The position numbers and the translations under genes were made by a program. From Triplophysa rosa (taxonomy: Eukaryota; Chordata; Actinopteri; Cypriniformes; Nemacheilidae), in assembly GCF_024868665.1 (NCBI RefSeq), contig NC_079891.1, forward strand, positions 29,962,665-30,026,664: a stretch of 64,000 nucleotides of DNA, in the 5' to 3' direction. The notes under the pieces are model-generated. The model was given only the letters and a program-made list of their open reading frames with translations, was not told where the DNA came from and made no database searches. Below, piece after piece: positions 1 through 10,936 of the stretch. Each line of letters begins with the position of its first letter. Position 1 is the first letter of the stretch.

Positions 1-154
1 GCAGTTTTTCATCTTTTGAATCGTGATTCAGGAATTTCAAAACATTCTGTACATCCTATATAATTATAATCTTATATATCTTATTTTTTCATTTTCCCTT
101 CTTTTCTCTCGCTTATCAAGCATTTTGTTTTTAAATCTGTATGCTTATAAATGA

Positions 155-694
155 TTAAAGGGGTCAAATGACACGGCTAAAAGGAATATTATGGTTTGTT
201 TTAGATGTAATGCAATGTGTATAAACGATTTAAGGTTCAAAAACGCTGTATTTTCCACATACCGTGCATGTTTGTATCTGCTCTTTGCCCCGCATCTCAA
301 GATTTTTTACAAAGGTGTGCTATGATTGGCCGGTTAACCAGTGTGTAGTGATTGGTCAAATACTGCAAGCGTGTGACGGAAATGTAACGCCTCTTACCAT
401 ATTTGGAACATCAAGTTCCAAAGCAGTTGTACCGACAGGTAAACCCACCTTACTTGCGTATACATTTGGGCGGTCTTGGTCAAATCATACCACGAACTGA
501 CGTAGATTTGTGGGAGTGTGGTTACACGAGGTGTTTCAGGCAGGTCTGGGTGAGCATTCGCTTTTAGATAGAATGCATCTTTTGTTCCGACACTTTAATT
601 TTTGCAATTTTACGTGTCTAATACATGCATGGGCAACTTATAAACACACGAAAGACACAGAAAAACACATATTCGCGCCATATGACCCCTTTAA
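155..694 (+). mobile_element. TTAA-flanked Kolobok-like MITE, internally deleted copy 1
   Basis: The copy is bounded by TTAA at 155-158 and 691-694, with inverted ends that begin AAAGGGGTCA and finish TATGACCCCTTT. It matches the two halves of the longer element at 36053-37371 but lacks that element's central THAP-bearing part: sequence jumps from the 'gacaggt' segment straight to the 'cccaccttacttg' segment near 437-450. The copy at 51336-52059 has the same junction. The TTAA target and the THAP domain of the longer relative suggest the Kolobok superfamily. The open frame at 510-803 is a by-product of the repeat and recurs in all copies. Confidence 0.8.
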
Positions 695-1034
695 AATGTA
701 TTTGTTTAATTCAGGTTTTTTGTATTTATGCAATTCTGCCGCAAATATTTTTTTAGGAAAATATGAAATTGCATACTCTCTTAAAAGAACAGTGCTCACA
801 TAAGTAACTAAAGTTGCAACCCAGTCTCAAAGCAGTTTGTGACATTGTCACAAAATGTATTATCTATTATTTACATAATGGTCCCTAACATGTAACAAAT
901 GTATACAAACACCACGTTTTAATATATTAAAGCGTAAAGATAGTCAAAGATTTAGAAAAACGTGTATGAGTAATTGACGACTGAATGTTTATTTTTGAAT
1001 GATTGAATTCTTCTATTAAATGAATGAATTAAAG

Positions 1035-1630
1035 TGGTGATGCACAATAAATTATCGGCCAGATCGGTATCGGGATAAATGGCCGTTTTTAATGTTATCG
1101 GTATCTGCAGATAATAAAATTTAGACCGATATATTATAGCCGATAAATTATTAATTTCCTCTGGTTGAACCACTTCAGCTACAGGCTGCTCACAATTAAA
1201 ATCCAGTCCAGTACTTTCTTTCGGTCATGATCATTTACTTACTGCTTTAAGCAAAACATTGTTCATGTAGTATGTGGATATTTATGAATGTGTAAATAAT
1301 AGAAACAAAAGCAGGTAGTTTGAAGCCTACAGCTGTCTGAATGCTTTCTGTCTTGAAACCTGTTAGACTTGTGGCTATTGAGAACACCTTTCTTGGTCTC
1401 CCCTGAAGAACACCTTTAATTTGTTTATTAAATAAACATTGTACCAGAAAAGTTAAAGAATCTTTAGTTAGTGTAAAGTAGGCGTGGTACATGATTTTCA
1501 GGGGGAAAAAAGACTTTTCAGTCTTAGAAAATGTTATATTACTATTTAGATAGTGTTTATCGGCCAATATATCGGTTATAGAATTATCGGTTATTGTTAT
1601 CGGCCAAAATTTACATATCGGTGCATCCCT
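1035..1630. mobile_element. hAT-like terminal-inverted-repeat element
   Basis: The left end contains 'gatgcac' followed by repeated 'atcgg' motifs. The right end is the inverted form, with 'ttatcggccaaaatt' and 'gtgcatccct'. The flanks aattaaag (1027-1034) and aattaaaa (1631-1638) match at 7 of 8 bases and could be a decayed 8-bp target duplication. No transposase frame is left. The hAT assignment rests on duplication length and end sequence. Confidence 0.65.
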
Positions 1631-2060
1631 AATTAAAAAAATTAAATTTAAGCTTATAACACACTGTTGAGTTAAGATTCCCTGTAGTTCATTTACTGAG
1701 ATGATTCAAACAGTAAGTGTATTCTTACTTTTAAACATTTTTCTCAGTGGGTAGTTGCGATAATATTGCCTCTCTGAATCTGTGTGCAAAAAAATACATA
1801 ACCTAACTCATCGTGCTCCTGGATTCATCACTGGCAATTGTTAAGTATTTTATGCATTTATTAAGAAAACCTTGACATCTTTGCTTTATTAGATGTCAGT
1901 TCAAATAAAATCACAGGAAGTCTCGGCTTTGAATCCTTGTGTTCAGAGATTAAAAGTGTTTTCCTTCATCATTTTCACAATGCAGTGGAGTACGTGTCAA
2001 AGCTTTATCACTCATCAAGGACAGACATGCAATATCTATATAAATGAGAATGTTTGTCAC

Positions 2061-2083
2061 CTTCTCTGTTCTCTTTTAAACAG
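2061..2083 (+). promoter_or_regulatory. 3' splice acceptor of the terminal tmem132 exon
   Basis: A run of C/T with few purines leads into 'aaacag' and the exon starts at 2084. Homology to TMEM132 proteins begins immediately after this AG and the reading frame enters in phase 0, which supports this exact boundary. Confidence 0.85.
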
Positions 2084-3280
2084 GAAGCCGGCATCAGCGC
2101 ATGGATTCAATACAGCGATGGCTCCGTAACCCCTCTTGACATCTACGACCCCAAAGACTTTACCCTAACTGTCACCTCACTGGATGAGACCGTGGTGTCC
2201 ACCTATCAGGAGCAAGGCCAGCGCTGGCCAGTGGTAGTGGCGGAGGGAGAGGGCCAGGGGGCGCTGTTGCGAGTAGAGATGATGATCTCTGAAACCTGCC
2301 AGAAATCAAAGAGGAAGAGCATATTGGCAATGGGTGTAGGGAGCGTACAGGTGAAGTTTGGACAGAATGATCTGGAGCAGAGGAGTGGAACTCGAGACGA
2401 AAACAATCTGGACAACAGCACGAATGAACAGAAACATAAGGTTGTGGAAGCTGAAAAAACTAGCGGAGGAGACAGCTGGAAATTATCTAACACAGCGGTG
2501 GACAGAGAAGAGGGATCCCTTAAGAAAGTAAGCACGACCACACGGACTACGCTAAACAGTCAGACCGGAGGCAATAAGCAAAGCGGGGGGCAAAACAACA
2601 ACCCTGTCGACTACACCAGTTACCCTGCGCAGGTGGACCTACCCGGCGGGGCGGAAAGTGACCTGACGCAGAGTCCAAGAGGTTTATCTGACCTGGAGAT
2701 CGGCATGTACGCCCTACTTGGAGTCTTTTGTCTGGCTATCCTCGTCTTCCTCATCAACTGCGTGAGCTTCGCTTTCCGTTACAGTCACAAACAGCTTCCT
2801 GTACTGGAACAGGGCAACATGAACCACGCACACGATTGGGTGTGGCTCGGCAACGAAGCAGACCTGATGGATCACCACGGTGAACACGGGCCGCTTGCGC
2901 ACAGCGACGAGTGCACGACGGCGATAGATCGAAACGAGGGGTGTGAGGAAAGCAAATACCTTCTCAACGGGAGCGGCGTCCAAAAAAGCAGCTCCCTGCA
3001 TGGGCGCGGCATACCCCACGCGCACCCCGACCCGCGGCCGTGTTCCGGAAACGACCCAGCGGGGAAAGTGGAACCCCTCAACAACTCGCCCAGTGCCGCA
3101 AAGCGCAAGAGGGTCAAGTTTACTTCGTTTGCCACCGTGCTCCCTGACGAAGGTGGGCCGTACACCAACTCCATCCTCGTTGGGAATGAAGACAATATAA
3201 AGTGGGTCTGCCAGGACATGGACTTGGGACAGTCTGCCGAGCTCAGAAGCTACATGGAGAGACTGCAAGACAATCTGTGA
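2084..3280 (+). CDS. tmem132b: Terminal exon of a TMEM132-family membrane protein, probably TMEM132B
   Basis: This exon encodes the last 398 residues of a single-pass type I membrane protein; the N-terminal exons lie outside the window. It opens with a conserved ectodomain stretch (AGISAWIQYSDGSVTPLDIY). A poorly conserved, polar juxtamembrane linker follows (about residues 80-200), containing an N-glycosylation sequon NST at residue 111. One hydrophobic helix spans about residues 208-232, followed by a tail that includes HDWVWLGNEADL, DECTTAIDR, KRKRVKF, GGPYTNSIL and DNIKWVCQDM. These tail motifs are hallmarks of the TMEM132 family, and GGPYTNSIL with DNIKWVCQDM best fit the B paralogue as I recall it. 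TMEM132 proteins are neuronal surface proteins with Ig-like/cohesin-like ectodomains, proposed to link adhesion to the WAVE-regulated actin cytoskeleton. The tail has a FTSFAT segment matching the WAVE-binding (WIRS) consensus. The stop is TGA at 3278-3280. I chose the splice boundary at 2084 over any in-frame start upstream because homology begins there. The family call is secure; the paralogue call is probable. Confidence 0.92.
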   Translation, partial: EAGISAWIQYSDGSVTPLDIYDPKDFTLTVTSLDETVVSTYQEQGQRWPVVVAEGEGQGALLRVEMMISETCQKSKRKSILAMGVGSVQVKFGQNDLEQRSGTRDENNLDNSTNEQKHKVVEAEKTSGGDSWKLSNTAVDREEGSLKKVSTTTRTTLNSQTGGNKQSGGQNNNPVDYTSYPAQVDLPGGAESDLTQSPRGLSDLEIGMYALLGVFCLAILVFLINCVSFAFRYSHKQLPVLEQGNMNHAHDWVWLGNEADLMDHHGEHGPLAHSDECTTAIDRNEGCEESKYLLNGSGVQKSSSLHGRGIPHAHPDPRPCSGNDPAGKVEPLNNSPSAAKRKRVKFTSFATVLPDEGGPYTNSILVGNEDNIKWVCQDMDLGQSAELRSYMERLQDNL

Positions 3281-4665
3281 AAGGTGGGAAAAAAGAGAGA
3301 GCGAAAGGGAGAACTAGAATGGACACACACAAACTCACCAGAAATGCCTTTGCACTAAGGGAGGAGGGGGAAACGAGGCGTGTTGCTAAAAGAGAACTGC
3401 AACGGGATACGTGTAGGGAATAGAAAAAAGAAAGTCTGGAGGAATAAAATCCACGGGGAGTCCAGAGTTAAGTAGGAATTTCACAGAAAGGGGAAACGGG
3501 TAAAAAGATACTGGCACGTTCCTACAGTCTCTGACAAGTAGTCCAGGTGGCGCAAAGAGAGCAGCTGCCAATTGGCTAGCACCGGGACAGAACACCAGTT
3601 ACCGACACCCAGAATAAACAAGTCTAAACAAGACCAGAGAGAAAGGAAAGATAGGACACAAACCTGACAGCTGTACAGACAAATTAAAAGTCAATGATGG
3701 GGTTACCACTAATGTAATGTAGTTTCTGGTTTATTTAGATAAACGTTCAGGTTACGGATGAATACAACAGATCTTATTTTTAAGATAATCCCTGGCTTTT
3801 TTCAAATGTAGGTAGACCACAACAGGCTGCCACGGACCCGGTGTAAGTTTGTTTTTTAACGCTCATTTTGTACCACCTGTCCTCCTGCGTGGATTCTGAG
3901 AGACGGGGAATGTGGGAATCCCAGGCTGGGATACCAGTTGTATTAAAGTCTATGTGCTGTTATTAAAGTCTATCAGAAACTCTAAAACCCCGTAGGAATA
4001 AAAACACTGGACACAACAATAATGAAAAGTAACATAAGAATAGAAAATACTCTGAAGTGAATGTGGAAATACAGGATTGTGGACTTCTTTTAAGCCCCAT
4101 TGGGAAGTTGTTCATTTGCACAATAAAATTCATGTAAAAATTCTGTTTATAAAGTGGCCGACACATCTGAACTGTACCGTGTCTGACTCAGACTTACAAC
4201 TTGATTTGTAAATTTCCGGACAGACCGCGTAGACATACAAGCCCACAAAGCGAGTTGTGTTTCTTCTAAAACCATATGATCTGCTGTGATGGATGAATAT
4301 ACCGAATAGAAATGATCTATGACTCTTCAGTATGGTAATCGTACGAATGTCTCTCTTTTAATCCAGGCGAAAAGTCCATCATCCTTTTTTACACTTCCCT
4401 GTGGTTTTTACATGTTTTAGGTTTTAAAGCAACTTTCAATTTCTTATTCACCAACTTCACATTACCCGATATCCTGAATCCTTGTTGTTTATATTATTGA
4501 AGAGTTGTAGAGGAGGACAAAAACATGACCTTCTCTTTGAATGCTCAGGTGAAAATACGCTCACAGATGAGAAGTGGTAGAGTTGAAATGTAGATTGTAA
4601 GAATGCAATATTTATTTGTAAGTGTAACATGAGATAGGATGTAAATAAAATGATTCAAAATTTTG
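3281..4665 (+). other. 3' untranslated region of the tmem132 gene
   Basis: The stretch after the stop is unique, without recognised transposons, and runs to the poly(A) signal at 4644. It holds short purine-rich tracts (3285-3440) and no long conserved frame. Earlier AATAAA-type hexamers (about 3444 and 3612) could give shorter transcripts. The end is inferred and needs transcript data. Confidence 0.55.
4644..4649 (+). terminator. Probable poly(A) signal AATAAA of tmem132
   Basis: A canonical AATAAA is followed within about 25 bases by a TG-rich stretch (ttttgtgtgg), the usual downstream element. Another hexamer lies near 4780, so the choice is not certain. Confidence 0.5.
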
Positions 4666-5059
4666 TGTGGACACTACGAGACGGCTACACGTGTACATTT
4701 TCACATTCGACAAGTTACGAGTCGGTGGGACGACTTCAATGTTTCACATTCTAGGTTAAGGTCTGATTTCCTCGGGGGGAATAAAAATAAGCTTTGATAT
4801 ATTAAGCCATGTCATGGGTTTTGTCAGGACTTGCACATTTTCCATTTATTCTGGATTCAATCTTTTCCTTTTATATATTATTCCAGTTCATTTCAAATGT
4901 GTTTGAATACTTAAAGCTATACTAAAGGTGCTCAGAATTGCTCTGATGTGACAAAAGCAGCGCACGACTCCGTTGGTTTGATACAAATTATGCGGTACGA
5001 AGGCTGTACTGGCATGTGTCTAAATTTAAAAAGTAATGGTAAAGGACCGAAAGTTTGAC

Positions 5060-5464
5060 TTAAAGGAACAGTTCACCCAAAAATGAAAACCTGTCTTCAT
5101 TTACTCACCCTCAGGTTGTTCACAGAGAAAGATATTTGGAAGAATGCTTGTAACCAAACAGTTCTTGGCCACCATTGACTACCATAGTAAGAAAAATTGC
5201 TTTATATATTTCTTTGTTCTGTTGAACACAAAAAAATAATTTGAAGAATGTAGGAAAGCAAACAGTTCTGGCGCACTTTTGACTACCATTGTCATTTTTC
5301 CTACTTTGCTTGTAACCTAACAGTTCTCGGCCACCATTAACTACCATTCTTCCAAAACTCGTTCTCTGTGCTCATCCCAACAAAGACATTTATCGGATTT
5401 GGAACAACTCGAGGGTGAGTAAATGAAGAAAGAATTTTTATTTTTGGGTGAACTGTCCCTTTAA
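5060..5464. mobile_element. TTAA-flanked foldback MITE (TTAAAGGGACAGTTCACCC family), copy a
   Basis: TTAA occurs at both boundaries (5060-5063, 5461-5464). Inverted ends read 'aaaggaacagttcaccc' on the left and 'gggtgaactgtcccttt' on the right, each with 'cagttcaccc' and an adjacent 'tttactcaccctc'/'gagggtgagtaaa' pair. The interior is partly self-complementary and repeats a segment beginning 'tgtaacc' with 'accattgactaccat'. It is non-autonomous with no coding potential. This family is abundant in cyprinid genomes. Confidence 0.8.
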
Positions 5465-7593
5465 GCAACACGCTGTCACGCTAGACGTTTTGTTCCACTG
5501 ACTTCCATTCATACACATGGGAATGCGTTACACCGGAGATGTGAAATTTTCTGAGTGAGTTCTGACCTGTGAATTCATATCACATGACAATGTGTGACCG
5601 TGAAATATCAATAGGCCATGGTATGATCTTTTTGTTGAAGGAAATGCCTAATACTAATAATAAAATTGCACAATACAGTGTTGTACAATAGAGCTTTAAA
5701 ATAACGAAAACAACAATAAACAGTACATTATAATCTATGATGTGCAGATAAAAAAACATTTTCATCCAAAAATATTCTGGTTGCTACCCATATACGTTGG
5801 TCTCTGCGTAGAAATGTAGTATTTTGAAAGTCTAGCGTGACCACGGCATTAGAGATTCCCAGAAATACGTACTGTAGTTTCATTTTTTCATGGGATCACT
5901 TTGTCATTTCCGCTGTGAAGTTTCGTTCTGTCCTGGCCTTGATTCTTTACATCAGAATGACAGTTTTTTCTTATTAACTCGCTTGGTTTAAGCACTAGTA
6001 TATCCTGGTATATTGTCGGTTGTGACTGTAAATTATGGAGAATCCATATAATAGAATGTGAGAGAGAGATGTCGTGCTCATATTTCAAAGCCTTCGCTGA
6101 CATCTCTTTAACCAGTCTGTAACAATAAACCGTTTCTTTGAGATCATTCACCATACCCATAAGACCTTCGATGCCCTGTCATAATGTCTGATGATTCATG
6201 GACTCATCTTTTTCATGCAGTATTCACTCGGTAATATTCAGAATTCTTTTAGCTAACCTATTCCTAAATCCTCTGTGATCAGCATTTTCTCACAAGCCCA
6301 ATCATATCCCTGTATATGAATCCCTGTTTCCATATAAAAATATTCCTCTGATAAATCCGCGTTGTTCATGTATACAAATCTATATTTTTCACATAAATAT
6401 ATTTTAGCGTCTAAAAATGACACGATTTTGTAGAAATGTATAGGTTTAAAGACCACAAATGACGTAACTGAAGAACCAACACTTGTTAATGTCACTTCCA
6501 GGTATTTTCTCAGTATTATGAGCATCATTCTGTCTATATTACAGTTGTTCTCTGACATTAAAGTTGTTGCCTACTAATATGAATCTTTTTTCTTTGTTTC
6601 AATGAACTATGTGTGTCTGTTTTGTCCTTGTTTATGCAAAAAATGTAATTTAATTCGAACCCACATCAGTCTCTGTATAAAATTAGTTGGCAAAAGCCAA
6701 TTTCACACGATCACATATTTGTGCATTTATATACTGTCATTTCGATGCCTTTTATGTTTCAGTGTATGCACGGTAGCTTTGATGTATGCCAATGACTAAA
6801 GTTCTGGATGGTGCACGACAGACACACTATTAGCCCCGGTAATACATGAGCCCAGGGTACAAACAGGCAAAGTCTGTGTGAGGCACGATGTGGTGAAATG
6901 TACACATTCCATTTGGACTGTTGTAACAAAAGATGGCACGAAAATACTCTGTAATGAACCTCACTATCTTCCACTTGGACTTCAAAGTCATTTTTTTGAA
7001 ATATTGAGCAATTTTTTCCCTTCTCTGAGAAGATGGAACTGACATTATGCGGCTGTTTCAGAGGCGCTGGGAAAAGGTAAGGGGCTGTATTATCATTGTT
7101 TTACCAAATAGATGTCATTCATTTAGTTGTAGTCAAGGGGGCTTTCAGGGAATATTAAATTACTTTTTTGGTACAAAACAAAAAAAATCTCCTTTCTCTG
7201 CTTTTCCTAAGCATGTAACATTCAAGTCTGCAATATATCAACAGAGGCAAAAGACTTTTTGGTATGTTTACATCAAGAATTTTTACACAAGGGTCAGTTA
7301 ATGCATTGGCTATTATGATGACAAAGAATATTTGTTGATTATTTATTAATCAATGACCATTTTTTATTGTTAGTTCATAATTCATTCAATAATGTAAACA
7401 TACAGTAAATGGGTAGTTGGCAAATTAATTGTACATGTGTCCTGTCGTGTGACAGCAAAAAAATATGCTATTGTATATTATGAACATAAATATTAATAAT
7501 ATAAAATAATGTTTTCAAAATTTTTGCTTTGTCATAAAACACATGTATGATTTGTCAACCATACATAGTATATAGTGTTATTTCAACACAATC
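5465..7593. other. Unrecognised noncoding stretch
   Basis: AT-rich sequence with no exon, RNA gene or transposon end that I can identify. Open frames here (for example on the minus strand at 6253-6558) are short, low in complexity and resemble no known protein. Confidence 0.5.
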
Positions 7594-7816
7594 TTGTGGC
7601 AATTCGTAACTATTTTACGATGTGGCTAATTCGTTTTGAATTTGTATGATCTCGTTGCTACATTTTAGTACGATTTGTTTTCGCCCCAGTGACGGTAGGG
7701 TTTGGGGTGGGGCTTCAGGACTGCTATTTTCTAGTAATAGTACGTTTTTGTACGATTCACAACGTACAAATTCATACAGATAAGCCACCACGTAAAATAG
7801 TTATGAACTCCTGTGA
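7594..7816. mobile_element. Palindromic TIR MITE ('aattcgtaac' family), copy 1
   Basis: The left end 'tgtggcaattcgtaac' with 'ttttacga-gtggcta' is matched by the inverted right end 'gccaccacgtaaaatagtta' and 'gaactcctgtga'. The middle holds 'tagtacgattt' and 'gtacgatt' as inverted partners around a G-rich 'agggtttggggtgggg' core. It has no coding capacity. Confidence 0.7.
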
Positions 7817-7869
7817 GATCAGGTTGAACTACTTACAAGGTAGTTAATTTGTATCAATTAGTACAGTCT

Positions 7870-8012
7870 CCTTTGTACGTTTTAGTACGATTTGCTTTCG
7901 CGCCAGTGACATTAGGGTTAGGGGAGGGGCCTTTTAATTATCGTATGTTTTTGTACGATTTACATCGTACGAATTAGCCACCTCGTAAAAGAGTTACGAA
8001 TTCCTGTGACAA
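7870..8012. mobile_element. Palindromic TIR MITE ('aattcgtaac' family), truncated copy 2
   Basis: A second copy lies only about 60 bp after the first, in the same orientation. It shares 'gtacgttttagtacgattt', 'cgccagtgac', the 'agggttaggggagggg' core and the right end 'aattagccacctcgtaaaa' with 'gaattcctgtgac'. Its left terminal repeat is missing or diverged. Confidence 0.65.
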
Positions 8013-8649
8013 CAGGCTGGTAACAATCTTTCAGTTTTGCTTGAAATGTGCTTTGGACGGTTTGCAAACAAATGATGGGCGGCCCATAAATGCTCTGTCC
8101 GAAGGCGAGACATCCGAACGTTAATATTTACAGTAAATGTAAATATATTTATGTCAAATAGAATTAAATTGTAGAATCGCAAAAATAAATCATTTATATT
8201 GCTTATTACTCAACTGGACCGGTTTTCTTTTAAAAACCTTTACAGGCTTCAAAAGGGAAAACGACCTTCTCCTCACACATCTCTTTTTCTTTTAAATCAT
8301 CTCATTTTCCAGCGGCATAAAACAGATGGTTGGTTTCTTGCACTCTCAGCCACTCTGTTTTTTTCCCTCCCTAAACAAATTCTGTTTCAATTTAGTGGCT
8401 TCTATTAACATGTGTTTCTGCACAGGGCATTGACTTACTGCTGGTATCAAATACATATTGCCAACCAAGTGAGACATGCAACCTTTCATTTTCACACCGT
8501 CGCCTTACAAATTCGACATGCTACATTAACAAGAAAAATGGCCGTGTTTGAGGAAGCCAATGGGAAGTGGCCTGTGTCTTTAGACTATATTTTCGTTTTC
8601 ATTTCACGTTCATTACTGGATGCTGTCACTGGTGTGCTTTAAGTTGTGT

Positions 8650-9120
8650 CAGTGTTGGGTAAGTTACTCTGAAAAAGGAATTAATTACTAGTTACTAATT
8701 ACATATTCAATAGTGTAATTAGATTACTGTACAAATTACTCTCTCCAAAAAGTATTTAATTACTTATTACTAATTACTTTCTATATCCTACATCAACCTT
8801 GATTAGAATTGATTCAAGGATATACGTGAAACGGCTTATTCATTAAAATAAATCATAAATAACGACAAATTATTCTTATTAACCAACCAAAGTTTTCAAA
8901 TGTGAGAAGGATACATTACAGCATACATTTTAAAGTTAGACTTATATTCAATAGTGGAAAGACATCAAAATTATATTACACAGTATTTAGTTTAATTACA
9001 TCAGAAGTAACTGTAATTAAATTACAGTAAAAACGAGTAATCCCTTACTTTACCTTTTCAAGGGAAAAGTAATTAAATTACAGTAACTAATTACTTAGTA
9101 ACTAGTTACACCCAACACTG
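8650..9120. mobile_element. hAT-like MITE with CAGTGTTGGGT ends, copy 1
   Basis: The element begins 'cagtgttgggtaagttact' and ends in the inverse 'gttacacccaacactg'; blocks of 'aattacta' run through the middle. A second copy in inverted orientation lies at 19748-20221. The flanks of this copy (agttgtgt and gtgagtgt) are not a clean duplication, but the other copy has a perfect 8-bp one, placing the family with hAT-type elements. Confidence 0.8.
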
Positions 9121-9484
9121 GTGAGTGTTGCTTTAGCATGTTTCTGTGCGTTTGTCAGAATGGACCGAGCTGCTCAAAGTTAAAGTAGTACTGTCCCTTA
9201 CCTGTGAATAGCTGCGCCGGCTTTCCTGCCTATAAATAGTGTTTCGCAGAATATTAAAGCAATGCATCTTCATGAGAGGAAAGAAACCGCCTAGAGCAAG
9301 GCCATCACATTCTTTCTCAGAAGTAAATGCATTTGATTTAAGGCCTATAAAAGACCTTTGTGGTCTACAGTATATATTAACGGTGTGTGTGTGGTCTGAA
9401 GTTAGTCAAATCTGACAAAACTTCCCTTTAGGAACGGTCTTGATTGGGAAAAATGATTCAAGTTGTGACAGGTTTGTTTTTTCC

Positions 9485-9575
9485 AGGAACACGTACAGAT
9501 ATAAAATGTATAGCGCATTGAGTCGCTTTGGATAAAAGTGTCTGCCAAATGCGTGGATGTAAATGACAAGCAAAT
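9485..9575 (+). repeat. SINE/LINE 3' tail fragment (conserved 'gtcgctttggataaaag' motif)
   Basis: The motif 'gagtcgctttggataaaagt' followed by 'gtctgccaaatg' is the tail shared by several vertebrate SINEs and L2-clade LINEs (HE1/DANA/V-SINE type). Only this tail is present; no tRNA-derived head is recognisable upstream. A minus-strand relative is at 41385-41435. Confidence 0.7.
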
Positions 9576-9649
9576 TGCTTCATACTGTTTTACTGAACCA
9601 TAAAATATGTTCCACAAAACCTCTGAGTTTTTGACACCTGATATTACAA

Positions 9650-9806
9650 CCCTTACGAAAATTAACCATGTTTTTTTTGTGGTACATGTGTAGTAACCAT
9701 GGTTTTTTGGTGGATTGATTACTTAGGGCAAAACCATGGTTTTACTACAGTAACCATGGTTTTTCGGTTTTAACTGTAGTAAAACCAGGGTAAATTTTCG
9801 TAAGGG
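9650..9806. mobile_element. Short palindromic MITE with CCCTTACGAAAATT ends
   Basis: The ends are 'cccttacgaaaatt' and its inverse 'aattttcgtaaggg'. The interior consists of repeated 'aaccatggtt' palindromes and a 'ttttactacagtaacc' hairpin. At 157 bp it is too short to code. A related, left-truncated copy is at 22601-22718. Confidence 0.8.
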
Positions 9807-10518
9807 AAATGGTCACCATATGTCGGACCAACAGCTTGACGTTTCATTTAATAGTCAGGATACGTTTGTAGTAAGCAAATAATTCTCAGTGTTTTGTCAG
9901 CTTGTCAAAACTTGGAGTATGAATCCTGCCCTGTATGAATTGGGCCCGGGCAAATGATCCTTTTCAAATGTATAACTCACCGCAGACATGGGTCATATTT
10001 CCCTCATTGTGTTTAACTGAACGAAGAGCAGACTATAAAACTGAGAGATTCGGGTCCACTTACTCTCATAGCAGAAAAGCGTTTGCAGACATCATAAAGT
10101 GCACCGGCTCATGCGCTCTCGCTCTCTCTGACCGTGCCTCACGCTCCATTACCTCCACTGTGAGCTAAACGCTGAGAGCTTAGTTCATTCAGTCCCTTTT
10201 CTAATATAGACTGTGACTCGCCGCGTGTGTGTGTGTGGAGATCTAATATGACGTTAAGTGGAGAGCAGCCTTGCTAATTTAATCCGTACAACAATGGCGT
10301 ATGAGCTCAGGGTTTGTCTGTAATGGTGTATTAACACTGACAGTAAAGGAGCTCAATTAAATTCCCATTTTGTTCTTCACAAGCTTGACACAAACTGAGC
10401 CTCGGTTACATTTTGAGGGGTTACATGTTTTAGGAAGTACTTTTTTAAATAAAAAGATAAGTACAGATATAGAAAAATCACAAAGTCGGATGTGGATGAG
10501 TGCATTGTAAAGAAAATG
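9807..10518. other. Unique noncoding stretch
   Basis: No gene or repeat recognised. The part at 10080-10250 is richer in CpG than its surroundings and ends with a short (gt)n run; it could be regulatory, but nothing in the sequence proves it. Confidence 0.4.
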
Positions 10519-10794
10519 TAAAGTTACACTGCAAAAAAGAAAATACCGTAAAAGAAAATCCTATGCAAAATGACATGTTTTTCATATTTCTTGTAGATTT
10601 GCAGTCTTTTTCTGTAATTGGATGGGTTATAAAAAATATTCCACTCTAAAAAAAATTCAGTTTCTGGAGGTTTTTTCCAAAAATTCTGTAAAATTACATT
10701 TTAGATGCATTCTTTTAAAATGATTAATTACATTTAATTACAAAAGTACATTACACGTGAAAAATCTGTAACAAAAAATAACAGTAATTTTGTA

Positions 10795-10904
10795 TGATTT
10801 ATTTTTCTCTCTTCCTATCCACTCCGATCTCTTATTCTCTTTTCATTTTCTTTCTCCTCAACTCTTCCCTTCTCTCCTCAACTTCACACTCTCCTTCCGC
10901 CCAG

Positions 10905-10936
<32 letters not shown>
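10795..10936 (+). repeat. Polypyrimidine tract followed by a (TA)n microsatellite
   Basis: About 110 bases are almost exclusively C and T (tctctcttcctatccactcc and similar). After a short gap there is an uninterrupted (at)n run at about 10913-10936. Simple sequence of no evident function. Confidence 0.8.

Larger units (their letters stand above)
1..2083 (+). other. Part of the intron before the terminal tmem132 exon
   Basis: No exon is visible here. The stretch ends in a pyrimidine-rich tract followed by CAG at 2081-2083, a consensus 3' splice site. Two transposon remnants (155-694 and 1035-1630) account for over half of it. The remainder (695-1034 and 1631-2060) is AT-rich with no recognisable content. 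Upstream exons must lie outside the window, in keeping with the long introns of TMEM132 genes. Confidence 0.75.

Noticed and set aside
2054..2083. In-frame extension of the tmem132 exon upstream to a TTG
   Set aside because: The extension is the polypyrimidine tract and AG of a splice acceptor, not coding sequence.
1893..2129. 78-codon frame crossing the intron-exon border
   Set aside because: It is in a different frame from the conserved protein and spans the splice site.
2206..3268. Long minus-strand open frames (111-184 codons) opposite the tmem132 exon
   Set aside because: They are antisense shadows of a conserved, GC-richer coding exon and match no protein; the + strand frame carries the family motifs.
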